NCBI GenBank assembly: GCA_003427395.1
Contig: BFEA01000002.1
Location: 5,536,220 to 5,564,184 of the forward strand
Direction of reading: 5' to 3'
Source of the DNA: Chara braunii
Lineage: Eukaryota; Streptophyta; Charophyceae; Charales; Characeae
Length of the DNA stretch: 27,965 bases
Numbering within the stretch: position 1 is the first letter of the stretch; each line of letters opens with the position of its first letter. The position numbers and the translations under genes are program-made. The notes under the pieces were generated by a model. It was not told the DNA's origin. It saw nothing but the letters and a program-made list of their open reading frames with translations, and searched no databases. Of this stretch, positions 19,400 through 27,347 are shown in pieces.

Positions 19400-20120
19400 A
19401 CACTTGGTTTTCAGGCAGCCTCTAACTTGCTGCAGAGTCCAAGGGTCGTTTATACCAGTCAGTCTTCAACAGGGCGTCATTCAGTTCCCTACAAATGACA
19501 ACCTCCTTCCTCTCAGAGTCTACACCTCTAACAACATTATTGGCGTTGAAGAGTTTCTCGCATACATCTTTTCTGGTACTCAGGCGAAAAGTTACGTTTC
19601 CTTCCTGTTTTGGAAGGTCAAAGTCCGCGCATGTGTCCAGACAATAGCCATCGGACGACTATACTTGCGATGGTTATGAAAAAGCTGACCAATTGTCTGG
19701 TTTTTACGCCAAACCAATTGAAGCTTCTGACATCGTAACGTCGCCACAACAACAGAATCGTGTTGGCGAGTAATCTTCTTCAACATTACCTTTTTTATTT
19801 TTGCCTTAACACTCGTTCGTCGTACCTAATTCCAACTAGTATCCTCTTTCTGAAATTGATCTTAAACCTCGCTTTCGCCTCCCCATCCATAATATTCTTC
19901 AATGTCTTCCTTGTCTCTTTTTTTTAGAACGATCCGATGTTGCTATATAGCTCGACCAACGCCCCTATTTTAAGTTTTTTCAGCTTCTTCTTCGCCCATG
20001 CCAATCGGAGTATCTGGTGCAGAAGTTTATTTTTCTCCGAATCTCCAGGCTTTCGTTCCCGAATTTGTGATAGCTGGATCACTCCGCCTTCTTCGAAGTA
20101 TTTTTTCGCACCATGAAGCT
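19400..20120 (-). pseudogene. PLE-B linker with conserved LVWRKNQTIG block
   Basis: Only 19592-19786 is clearly coding-like. It reads LVWRKNQTIGQLFHNHRKYSR, matching PLE-A LVFTKNKVVGDLLYNYKTYD, and lies at the same place between GIY-YIG and RT. The PLE-A Cys cluster (PCCVC) is not intact here. The rest, 19787-20120, has many stops in all minus frames and is placed in the element only by position. Confidence 0.5.
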
Positions 20121-20411
20121 TTAAATTTCCGCCTTCCCTTTAAAAACCAAGTCAGTTCTACCAAACCTCCTCCGTACGACACTCAGGCTCCAATTCTCCC
20201 CCCCGATTCTCCCTCCACTATAACTTAACCCCTTGTGTTTTTTTCCTTTTAGCCTTTCAATCATACTCGTCAACTTCACACTGCTCGCATCCTTTTTCAC
20301 TGTAAATCTCACTACTTTCTCCTTATCAAAGTATTTTTTCCTCTTACTACCTCTCTCTTGCCTACCCTTCCTCCTACTATTCTTCTTCTTCCCATCCCTC
20401 CATCCGTTCAC
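20121..20411 (-). pseudogene. PLE-B basic linker after GIY-YIG
   Basis: About 96 codons, extremely rich in Lys, Arg and Gly, with RRKGRQERGSKRKKYF and repeated basic clusters. It follows directly after the endonuclease domain, as the basic run does in PLE-A. It probably serves in nuclear targeting or nucleic-acid binding, by composition. No catalytic motif was seen. Confidence 0.5.
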
Positions 20412-20458
20412 ATTCAGCGGCGGCGACCATCTCCGAATGACCGTTTACTCCAACCCTT

Positions 20459-20710
20459 CTAACTCATCTTCGAGGCTAGGGCAATCGGGATCGGTATATA
20501 CCCTTCCCACCTCCATTTCCTAAGCCACAAATAGAGCTTATTATATCTCCGGTGGTCGTTGCTTGCCAGGGTCCTCCCAACGTGCTCTGACCATCTATCT
20601 GAAAGAGATATTTCGGTCTTACCTACGTAGGTCAGCCTACACAGCGGGTCAAGCAAAACGTAAACACGGCATTTCGGGTCGTCCCATACCTCTCTTCTTT
20701 TCTCGGCAAT
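20459..20710 (-). pseudogene. PLE-B GIY-YIG endonuclease domain
   Basis: This is the better preserved of the two endonuclease domains, in a single minus frame. It reads CRVYVLLDPLC (Tyr at 20660-20662) as the GIY strand, then LTYVGKT as the YIG strand, then DRWSEHVGRTL with the conserved Arg and His, then NKLYLWLRKW and GYIPIPIAL. The frame stops at 20459. GIY-YIG nucleases use a Tyr/Arg/Glu centre; I could not place the Glu with certainty. The domain lies upstream of the RT, the permuted PLE order. Whether it shared one polypeptide with the RT cannot be told because of the damage between them. Confidence 0.8.
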
Positions 20711-20834
20711 TTCCCAGATACTCTCTAGGAACTTTCATCCCCGTTCCAATTTGTTTTCTAGAATTAGGAGAAGAAGGGCATTATGTAGAATTTTGTCCAC
20801 TTAGGATCTTAACTCTTTACTATGGCGACTCAAC

Positions 20835-21305
20835 TTATACCATCCTCTTTATGCCAAGAACTCTTGCAGAACACTCCAGGTGTCTAACCCACGCGACCCG
20901 ATCTTCCTCCGGATCCCTAAGATCTCCAGTCACTTGATCTTCTTCTTCCTGCTTGGTCAACATACTCTCCGGGAGTCGTTTTCCTCGGAAGCAGTATGTA
21001 ACCCTTAGTTCAACCAACACGTCTACAACATCATTCTCATCGAAGAAGGGGATTCTTGCACCTTTGCACATCAGCTTAAGAGTCTCAGGGTAGAAGGCCC
21101 CTAGGGTCTTCCTTACCGCTTTCTTATATGAAGATTCATTCGCATACCTTTCACGAAGTGGGACACCTTCCCAATGATCCTCTCCTTTTGCGATTCTTGC
21201 TGCTTGTTCATCCGCTTTCGTCGGTTTTCCCCTCCCTCTCTTCGATTTCTGACTCATCGGTGTCACAACTTCTTTCCTCTTTCCCACCTTCTTCAGCGTT
21301 TCCAT
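20835..21305 (-). pseudogene. PLE-B charged segment before GIY-YIG
   Basis: This is an open minus frame of about 156 codons. It begins with a basic cluster (KSKRGRGKPTKADEQ) and continues as a mixed alpha-helical sequence (AFYPETLKLMCKGARI and FFDENDVVDVLVELRV) that ends about 125 bp before the endonuclease frame. It overlaps the end of the ORF1-like frame (21293-21305), probably through a frameshift. Its helical, acidic C-terminal half lies where PLE-A has its coiled coil. The family is not recognised; I infer a linker of the element's protein. Confidence 0.55.
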
Positions 21306-22006
21306 AGGAGGGTATTCACCATGATACCGGTGGATTCTCTTCTCTTCGGCTTATCCGAGTCTTTAATAGGAGTTTCACCCTCTGACGCTTCGTCATCTTC
21401 TGAACTTGACAATACTTGAACTGGCGTCTTTCCTTTCTTCTTCTTTCCAGCCGAGATGCCATTTATTCGCTGCTCTAGCTTATCCAACCGCTCTTGATAT
21501 TCTTGTCTCTGCTCCATCAAGATCTTCTTCAGGTCTCACTACCTCTTTGCCTCTTTTTCTGCCCTCATTTGCTTTTTCTCCATTTTGAGTCTAGCCGTTT
21601 TTTCCTTCGTTGTCTTCTCTTCCGCCTCCTTTTTCTTTTCCTCCACTTTTTTTCCCCCCTCTTCTTCCTCTTTATTCTGCTCGAACAAATACTTTGCCAT
21701 CTTCCCCATGGAACTAAGGGACCCCTCCAATTCTCGGCTAATGGTAAACGCGGAATTTCCTCCTCCGCCAGTCCTTCCTTGAAGTCGAGGGCACTGACTC
21801 TTGTAGTGCCCGAACTCCCCACCTTCGTAATTACGTCCACTATATTCATCCGATGACCATCCAATTCTTTCATCACCTCTCCCCTCTCTTCGCTCATCTC
21901 GTCTTCTTTCGTCCCAGCCACAACTTTCATAGCCTCTGTAGTCTCCTCTTCGGTTGCCGCCTCTCCGATACATCCTTGAGGCAGCTCCTAACACCTCTTC
22001 AGCCAT
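21293..22006 (-). pseudogene. PLE-B ORF1-like RNA-binding and coiled-coil protein
   Basis: One minus frame runs from 22006 to 21293, broken only by two adjacent stops (about 21534-21541). The N-terminal half is very rich in Arg, Gly and Asp. It ends in a zinc-knuckle remnant, GEFGHYKSQCPRL, which keeps the His and last Cys of CX2CX4HX4C but not the first two Cys. A long Glu/Lys coiled coil follows, then, past the stops, a second helix (EYQERLDKLEQRI) and an acidic Ser/Glu tail. The order matches PLE-A (knuckle, then coiled coil). An RNA-binding, Gag-like role is inferred. The true start may lie upstream of 22006. Confidence 0.6.
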
Positions 22007-22149
22007 CGTTTTTCTCTGCTCCTCGAGGCTTCTTCCTCTCAGGGTCGTTCTCCTACCTCAGCCCTCTTCAGTCTCTCACGATAGTCAATAACGTTGCTAG
22101 CATCATCCTCCGAGTAAATTCCTCGGTTGGTTGAAGCGTTCGGCGATGA

Positions 22150-22427
22150 GGTAAGATATCACTTCCGTGCAGACAAGCTGCAGCGGAATAGTCCATTCAT
22201 CAGTGAACTGTGGGCACTCTCAAACAGGTGAGCACTCAATGTAGTCAAACGTTCACACTCAAAATGAAATTATTGTTTCGAAGTAGAATAAGCCAAGACA
22301 CGGTAGCGAAGCATCATGTACATTCTTGTGGTTCTACACTCTAGCAGTTCCCGACGCCACGTTTCGACCGAAGTCAGATTCGATCATCCTCCGGGGGATG
22401 TTTCGGAATAAGAAAGAGACCTTACTC
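22150..22427 (-). repeat. PLE-B upstream pseudo-LTR
   Basis: Partner of 17272-17549. It is the 3' end of an upstream, truncated copy placed head-to-tail with the full unit. The full unit then starts at about 22149 on the minus strand. Confidence 0.9.
22361..22393 (-). ncRNA. Hammerhead-like core in PLE-B upstream repeat
   Basis: On the minus strand, CGGAGGA (22393-22387) fits CUGANGA except that G replaces U. Then come U22386, stem II GAUCGAA (22385-22379) / UUCGGUC (22372-22366) with one G-U pair and a 6-base loop, and an intact GAAAC (22365-22361). The 3' copy has U where this copy has G, and this copy keeps the C and the GAAA lost in the other, so the two together support an ancestral CUGAGGA...GAAAC core. 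Stems I and III were not resolved. Confidence 0.45.
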
Positions 22428-22577
22428 CTAACAACAGAAAAATTGTCGTCGAAATTCAACAAAATTTCATTTTGATGTCTAACTTATTCACGCCAGAAGG
22501 ATTGTGACCAACTGTTGAAACTGGGTCTTCTGCTGTGTTCAACTACTCATCAACATTATCAACTTATTCCCAACGAG

Positions 22578-22680
22578 TCCAACATGGTTTCCAACAGGTC
22601 TCAAACTTTTTCTCAACGACTCCAACATGGTTTCGTACAGGCCTCCCACATGAACCAACACGTATCCAACATGGTTCTTG
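22578..22680. repeat. 43-bp minisatellite with TCCAACATGGTT units
   Basis: TCCAACATGGTT(T/C) starts at 22578, 22621 and 22665, with CAACAGG(T/C)CTC and CTCAACGA spacers. The same phrase occurs in the 41-bp array at 6570. Confidence 0.6.
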
Positions 22681-22717
22681 ACCCACATTTCGGCACATGA
22701 TAGGCGAGACAGTGCAT

Positions 22718-22862
22718 GTGTGTGTGTGTGGCGGTCGTGCACTGCGGCCCGGTCCTGTGGGTTTTGTGGTGTTATTTAAACCCCCCCCCCCCCCCCCTCC
22801 CCCCCCCCCCTTTTTTTTCCTCCCGCTTCAGACCTTTTTTTTTTTCATTATAGTATTACGGG
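22718..22862. repeat. GT run, C tract and T tracts
   Basis: A short GT run lies near 22718-22730, a C tract broken by one T at 22781-22810, then runs of T. Low complexity; homopolymer length may be unreliable. Confidence 0.8.
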
Positions 22863-23016
22863 GAACCCCGTAGTAGCCACAGCCGTGCTCAAACCTTCAG
22901 CGAGGGAACATGCGAGAGCTGCACCCACTAGCATGTGCGATACCCGCTACAGCAGGTGGGCAATAGCAGCCACGAGTCAGCCGGTAGCATCAGTGAGGAA
23001 TGGAAAAAAACAACAC

Positions 23017-23089
23017 GGTTGGGAAGTGGGTGCCACTTNCGCCAGAATACGACTATAATGTATTCGTATATGGNTCNCACTTCCCAACC
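23017..23089. repeat. 19-bp inverted repeat containing unresolved bases
   Basis: GGTTGGGAAGTG (23017-23028) is the exact complement of CACTTCCCAACC (23078-23089). The match continues inward to TGCCA (about 23035) / TGG (23071), with the N bases at 23074 and 23077 inside the right arm and a third N at 23039 just inside the loop. The loop is about 35 bases. Confidence 0.75.
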
Positions 23090-23281
23090 AAATCGTCACA
23101 AGTGTAAGTTATGTGGTTGCGCTCTGAGACTCGGGAATACGGCTATAATGATTAGGTTAGAATTTGTGTCAGGTACATCCATGACGCACGCTGAGACTCG
23201 TGAATGCTACCCGTCTACCTACCTGTATTAGGGGTCTGAAAGCGTCAACATTTGGTCTTCTTATACTCGGGCCCGAGTACC

Positions 23282-23440
23282 CGGCGCATCTACCTCTACT
23301 TGGTGGAGTACCGGCTGCTTGCTACGTCTACTTATAGGAAAGGCGGCGCATCTACCTCTACTTGGTGGAGTACCGGCGCATCTACCTCTACTTGGTGGAG
23401 TACCGGGCTCGAGTACCCGGCGCATCTAGGTCTACTTATA
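23282..23440. repeat. 30-bp tandem and interspersed repeats
   Basis: CGGCGCATCTA starts at 23282, 23344, 23374 and 23418. The first three are followed by CCTCTACTTGGTGGAGTAC. TCTACTTATAGGAAAGGCGG occurs twice, at about 23328 and 23431. A diverged single copy lies at 25370-25455. Confidence 0.75.
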
Positions 23441-23468
23441 GGAAAGGCGGTTTTTACCATATCGTGGT

Positions 23469-23620
23469 AAGAGCTAGCCCAATAGGTAAAGGCCATGGAT
23501 TGATATGCGAGAGATACAGGGATCGAGTCTGACCTGCCTCCGGGCTAACTCTTTTACAAAGGGCCAGGGCCTGCTTTTTCCGCCCGCCCTCAGATGGCGT
23601 TTACCCTGTGGGCCAGGGCC
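23469..23620 (+). mobile_element. SINE-like module, copy 1
   Basis: An A box TAGCCCAATAGG (23475-23486; one mismatch to TRGCNNAGYNGG) and a B box GATCGAGTC (23521-23529; exact fit to GWTCRANNC) lie 46 bp apart, as in a tRNA-type Pol III promoter. The downstream sequence also matches the second copy (GGGCTAACTCTTTTACAAAG here against GAGATAGCTCTCTTTTTGGCAAAG there). The anticodon region does not fold into a functional tRNA by eye. Confidence 0.5.
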
Positions 23621-23856
23621 GACTTACCCTGTGGTGCCCGTCGGGCCTCTGAAATTTTCTGCAGCCCCTGTCAGCATGGGGCGTAACTTTCCGATATGCC
23701 CTTACTGGACCGCTGCTGGCGTTTCGTCGGTCGGTCCTTGAAATGGCCTCACGAGGGGCACACATCTTTCTGTGATGCCCTTGCAGCAGTGGTGGCCGGA
23801 ATCCGAATTCAGTGTGGTAGACATTCCACGCACCGCCACGGAATAACGGTCTGTAT

Positions 23857-23914
23857 ATGTGTGTGGGTGTGGGTGTGGGTGTGGGTGTGTGCGCGCGCGT
23901 GTGTGTGTGTGTGT
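23857..23914. repeat. GT and GTGTGG microsatellite
   Basis: A run of GTGGGT units, then GCGCGC, then pure GT. On the minus strand it is translated as His/Thr repeats in a long frame that is not called a gene. Confidence 0.85.
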
Positions 23915-24545
23915 CCATGCTCATTGCCAAATTTATGATATGCCCCGGTAGCATCTCTCCCTGGGCCAGGAGAAAGACACAGGGGCTCGCTGGAAAGATG
24001 GACGGTACCAATAAGAGCATATGAGAAACTTTTGTGTTGGTTCTCAACGGCCATCCGATAGGGGCATACTGAAAATTTGGTACTGGTACTGGTAGGGGCA
24101 TATGAAATATTTTTCAGGCCAAACGATGCCAGGGGTTTTCTGGAAAGATGGACGGAACCAATTAGAACAGCGAACAGATGGACGGTACCAATTAGAACAA
24201 CGAACAGATGAAAATAACAAACATTTTTCAGGCCAAACGACGCCAGGGGTTTTCGGGAAAGATGGACGGTACCAATTAGAACAGCGAACAGATGGACGGT
24301 ACCATGCTCATTGCCAAATTTCTTATATGCCCCGGTAGCATCTCTCCCTGGGCCCCTCAGGGGAAAGACACAGGGGCTCGCTGGAAAGATGGACGGTACC
24401 AATAAGGGCATATGGGAAACTTTTGTGCTGGTTCTCAACGGCCATCTGGTAGGGGCATACTGAAAATTTGGTACTGGTACCGGCAGGGGCATATGAAACA
24501 TTTTTCAGGCCAAACGACGCCAGGGGTTTTCTGGAAACATCTTTC
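23915..24545. repeat. 387-bp tandem repeat with internal minisatellite
   Basis: CCATGCTCATTGCCAAATTT starts at 23915 and at 24302 (offset 387). Both are followed by ATATGCCCCGGTAGCATCTC, GGAAAGATGGACGGTACCAAT and AGGGGCATACTGAAAATTTGG. Copy 1 has extra internal units of CAGGCCAAACGA(T/C)GCCAGGGG and CCAATTAGAACA(G/A)CGAACAG. A 230-codon minus frame (23809-24501) simply translates the repeat. Confidence 0.8.
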
Positions 24546-25060
24546 GTCGTCAGAGGGGTGCGACAAGGTAAGTCGGCCGTCAGAGGGGCACACCGCAAAT
24601 AAACGCAAACTTCAGGGGTATTTCAAAAATTTTTCATTTTATTTTTCTGTTATTAGTTAAGATTTACTTTCTTTTATTTTATTTTCCTTAGTTTTTTTTG
24701 TCCCGTTGTCGGACCAAATACCCTTACAAGGGTATTTGGCCATGTTTTTACAATCGACACATCGATCGCGTCAACCACCATGGTGGCGTCAGTCTGAACT
24801 TAAAGGTGTACGCGTTCTTCGCGCGACAATTTGAAATGACTTTCCTCGACCGTTGAGGCCGGGGCAAAATCGGTGAGAAAATTTCGTTAAGTATGGGCGC
24901 GCGTTGTTATGACGCACGTTGTGATGGTTAGGATCTGCAGTAATACCCTTCAACTGAAGAGGTTGAGGGGTCGATAGGGTTGATGTTATGACGAATAGAT
25001 CTACGATGTACGCTGAGACTTAATCGTCAATACATTAGTCAGAATAAATTAATACGCACC
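24546..25060. other. Unassigned stretch with one hairpin
   Basis: It begins with tails of the AGGGG-type repeat, then AT-rich sequence. A perfect inverted repeat CCAAATACCCTT / AAGGGTATTTGG lies at 24714-24739 with a 2-base spacer. No gene was seen. Confidence 0.5.
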
Positions 25061-25240
25061 CCGGTCGTACGACCGGAGCGATGATTAGTGTATGATCATC
25101 GGAGGTAGCGCCCCGATTGTTGACGTTTGCTCGAGCGCTACCTCTATCCTTACTAGTGCACTGTGAGTGAGGTTGAGGCTCTAGCTCGGCCTCCCGTAGG
25201 TAGGAAGGGAGTCGCCCGTTGGGCGGTGACTTCCTGATTG
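25061..25240. repeat. Cluster of four short inverted repeats
   Basis: In a row: the palindrome CCGGTCGTACGACCGG (25061-25076); CGATGAT / ATCATCG around 25079-25100; GAGGTAGCGC (25102-25111) / GCGCTACCTC (25135-25144) with a 23-base loop; and AGTCGCCC..GGGC..GACT near 25210-25233. The spacing is close, so the plus-strand RNA could fold into a chain of stems. Confidence 0.55.
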
Positions 25241-25369
25241 CATGGCTACCCGAGTGACCGGTGCCTTCGTCCCTTTGCAGAGGGAGACATCGTGGCAAAC
25301 TCTGATATCGTCCGCACAGAGCCTAGACTCGTACTACTGGAGCCAGTGCCCGCCTACCTGACGGTACTG

Positions 25370-25455
25370 GGCCTCTGGAAATGCCAATTTTTGTCTTCTT
25401 CTGGTCGGCCTCGACTACCCGGTACATCTACCTCTACTTGGTGTGGTGTCGGCCT
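25370..25455 (+). repeat. Diverged copy of the 23220-23315 sequence
   Basis: TTTGTCTTCTT.T..TCGG.C.CGA.TACCCGG.(A/G)CATCTACCTCTACTTGGTG matches 23250-23305. It lies about 400 bp upstream of the second SINE-like module, whereas the first copy is about 220 bp upstream of its module, so a longer unit was probably duplicated. Confidence 0.6.
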
Positions 25456-25764
25456 AACTGCCACTTGAGTATTTCCGCGGTTCTTAAGTGTCGCGGACCT
25501 CCTACCTCGCCGATTGAGTGTTTTCGTTTCCGCCTCGACCCTCGATATCACGGCCACGGGTAAGTACCGGCCCCTTAGGCCTTTCAAAGCAATCAAGTGC
25601 CCGACGGGTCACACACACACTAAGGCCGACAAGCACTCAGGCAGGCATGCCGACCGGCAAGCGTACGCTCGCGCAGATTCTGAAACAGGCTCGGACCACT
25701 TGAGGGGGGGGCTGAGCCTGAATACTCTACATATACTTGAGTGGCTCTTCTTCAACACGAAAAA
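25456..25764. other. Unassigned stretch
   Basis: GC-balanced sequence with a short CA run near 25610. Open frames on both strands are short and without motifs. Confidence 0.4.
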
Positions 25765-25880
25765 GGAGCTACCTTAGTAGGTTTTAGGGGAAGACTGTCA
25801 AGTTGGAGATACAGGGATCGAATCTTCCCCGGCCTGAGATAGCTCTCTTTTTGGCAAAGAGCTCAATTGCATTTACCCCG
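25765..25880 (+). mobile_element. SINE-like module, copy 2
   Basis: A box-like TACCTTAGTAGG (25770-25781) and B box GATCGAATC (25816-25824) lie 46 bp apart, exactly the spacing of copy 1. GAGATACAGGGATCGA is identical in both. The homology continues to about ATTTACCCCGG (25880). Confidence 0.5.
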
Positions 25881-25950
25881 GTTGCGGTCCGTCGGGACTC
25901 GAACCCGTGACCTCGAAATCGGGGTTAGCCACTGTTAGACCCCGTTGTGA
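25881..25950 (-). other. tRNA-like sequence, minus strand
   Basis: On the minus strand, CAGTGGCTAACC (A-arm-like) is followed by GATTTCGAGGTCACGGGTTCGAGTCC. The B box GTTCGAGTC is exact (25897-25905) and GGTCACGGGTTCGA is typical tRNA T-arm sequence. The two acceptor strands do not pair and the anticodon stem is mismatched, so this is a tRNA relic or a tRNA-derived part of the neighbouring module, not a working gene. Confidence 0.45.
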
Positions 25951-26024
25951 CAGTTGGCACAACGGGACAGTTAGTAGTTAGATTTCTTCTGTTTTTTTTT
26001 TATTTATTTTTATTTTATTAGATT

Positions 26025-26026
<2 letters not shown>

Positions 26027-26065
<39 letters not shown>
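26027..26065. repeat. 39-base T tract
   Basis: A pure T run next to T/A-rich sequence. It could be the A-tail of a minus-strand retrotransposed copy, but no body was identified. Confidence 0.85.
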
Positions 26066-26508
26066 CATCGAAAGGCACCCCAATACCCCACGAGCCTCGG
26101 CTTCGAAGTCGAGAAGGCCGCTCGATAGTGGGTCACGACCGCGGGAGAAAGAGAGAAGTAGAGCGATCATTGCGAGATCGAGCGGGCGCGAGGGTGGAGA
26201 TGGCCGCACGGTAGGAGGGAGATGGAGAATGGGAGCGGGGAAGATCGCGACGTGGAGGAAGGAGAGAAGCATTGGAAGGAGGTGCGCGGAACGACAGAGG
26301 ATGCGCGCGCATGCGAGGAAGAAGGCGCGCAGGAGGAGGAGGTGCATGGAGAAGACTGCGCGGAGGTAGAAAAAGACCGCGGAGGAGAGGAGAGTCGCGG
26401 AGGAAAGAGGGAGTCGCGCGGGGAGTAGAGAAGAGGGCCGCGCGATAGAAAAGAAGTGCGTAGGGCAAGAGAAGGAAGAAACGGGCACGCGAGGAGGAAG
26501 AAGAAGGA
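26066..26508. other. Purine-rich unassigned stretch
   Basis: Strongly G/A-rich on the plus strand with many GCGCG and GAGGA words. Open frames on both strands (such as 26222-26428, Glu/Arg-rich) reflect the base skew. No motif was seen. Confidence 0.4.
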
Positions 26509-26617
26509 GAAAATGAAGTAGAAGGAAAGGAGGAGGAGAAGGGAGGAGAAGAAGAAGGAGAAGGAGAAGAAGAAGAAGAAGAAGGAGAAGAAGAAGAAGA
26601 AGAAGAAGAAGAAGAAG

Positions 26618-26649
<32 letters not shown>

Positions 26650-26762
26650 GGAGAAGGAGAGAGAAGGAAGAAAAACACTTACCTGAGCGTGCGACGACGA
26701 CGACAACTGGCGATGACGACGGCGATGACGGAGGCTCCGAAGACAACAGTGACGACGACGAC
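26509..26762. repeat. GAA microsatellite followed by GAC-type repeats
   Basis: An imperfect then pure (GAA)n run to about 26671, followed by GACGAC and GATGAC units at 26692-26762. Three long minus-strand frames here (289, 208 and 181 codons) are poly-Leu, poly-Phe and poly-Ser translations of the same repeat. Confidence 0.85.
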
Positions 26763-26781
26763 GTTGGAGAGGAGAGAACAG

Positions 26782-26806
26782 GTAAGTCGTCAATCGCTCG
26801 ACTTAC
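26782..26806. repeat. 8-bp hairpin overlapping a splice-donor-like site
   Basis: GTAAGTCG (26782-26789) and CGACTTAC (26799-26806) are perfect complements with a 9-base loop. The left arm also makes CAG|GTAAGT, a consensus 5' splice site. (ATAA)n follows from about 26826. Confidence 0.55.
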
Positions 26807-26900
26807 TCCCACCAATATAATCAATAAAATAAATAAATAAATAAATAAATAAAATCTAATGAATCTATTGTTAGAACGTGGACACATTCATACATGTGTA

Positions 26901-27275
26901 TATGTGTAAGAGGGAGAGAGAGACTCTAAGTCTCAAATCTTGGCCAACAGCCAAGTCACCAACCGCGCCTCGCCTCGCGCTACCTGGATCGATAGAAAGA
27001 GTAAATCAAAAAGTGGTTGTGTATATTGCCACGTTTCAGCAGAAGATTCATTCCATTTTGCTCATCCTATCGATGGAGTGTGTGTGTGTGTGTGTGTGTG
27101 CGAGAGAGAGTGAGAGAGACGAAAGGTCTCCAACCTTGGCCGATGGCTAAGTCTCCAGCCCACGCCTCACCGCACGCTACTTGGATCGATAGAGTGAGCA
27201 AATCAAGAAGTGGCAGTGTATATTTCCACGTTTCAGCGGAAGATTCATTCCGTTTTTGCTCATCCTATCGAAGGA

Positions 27276-27344
<69 letters not shown>
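26901..27344. repeat. 186-bp tandem duplication ending in GT microsatellites
   Basis: TTGGCC at 26940 and 27126 and TCAAGAAGTGG-like, CCACGTTTCAGC and AGATTCATTCC blocks recur at an offset near 186. Each copy ends in a GT run (27069-27100 and 27278-27344). Confidence 0.8.

Positions 27345-27347
<3 letters not shown>

Larger units (their letters stand above)
17272..22427 (-). mobile_element. PLE-B: second Penelope-like element with N-terminal GIY-YIG
   Basis: On the minus strand the order is: a 278-bp flanking repeat (22427-22150), an Arg/Gly-rich and coiled-coil protein, a charged segment, GIY-YIG, a basic linker, RT, a 3' untranslated region, and the second 278-bp repeat (17549-17272). The repeat period is 4878 bp. 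Domain order and many short blocks match PLE-A, but the proteins differ too much to be the same family. Frames are short and interrupted, and RT motif C has lost an Asp. The two elements converge, 3' ends facing, about 1.5 kb apart. Confidence 0.82.

Noticed and set aside
23282-23440. CRISPR-like array of 30-bp repeats
   Set aside because: Repeats are directly adjacent or have repeated spacers, there are no cas genes, and the window is eukaryotic.
23809-24501. 230-codon minus-strand frame with repeated GTVHLS motifs
   Set aside because: It follows the 387-bp tandem repeat and the GT run; the protein repeats come from the DNA repeats.
24714-24739. Helitron 3' hairpin
   Set aside because: The hairpin is perfect, but no CTRR end follows it and no Rep/helicase remnant was seen.
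26018-26887. Long minus-strand frames of 289, 208 and 181 codons
   Set aside because: They are translations of the GAA and GAC repeats in different phases (poly-Leu, poly-Phe, poly-Ser). Overlap of three such frames is expected from a triplet repeat.
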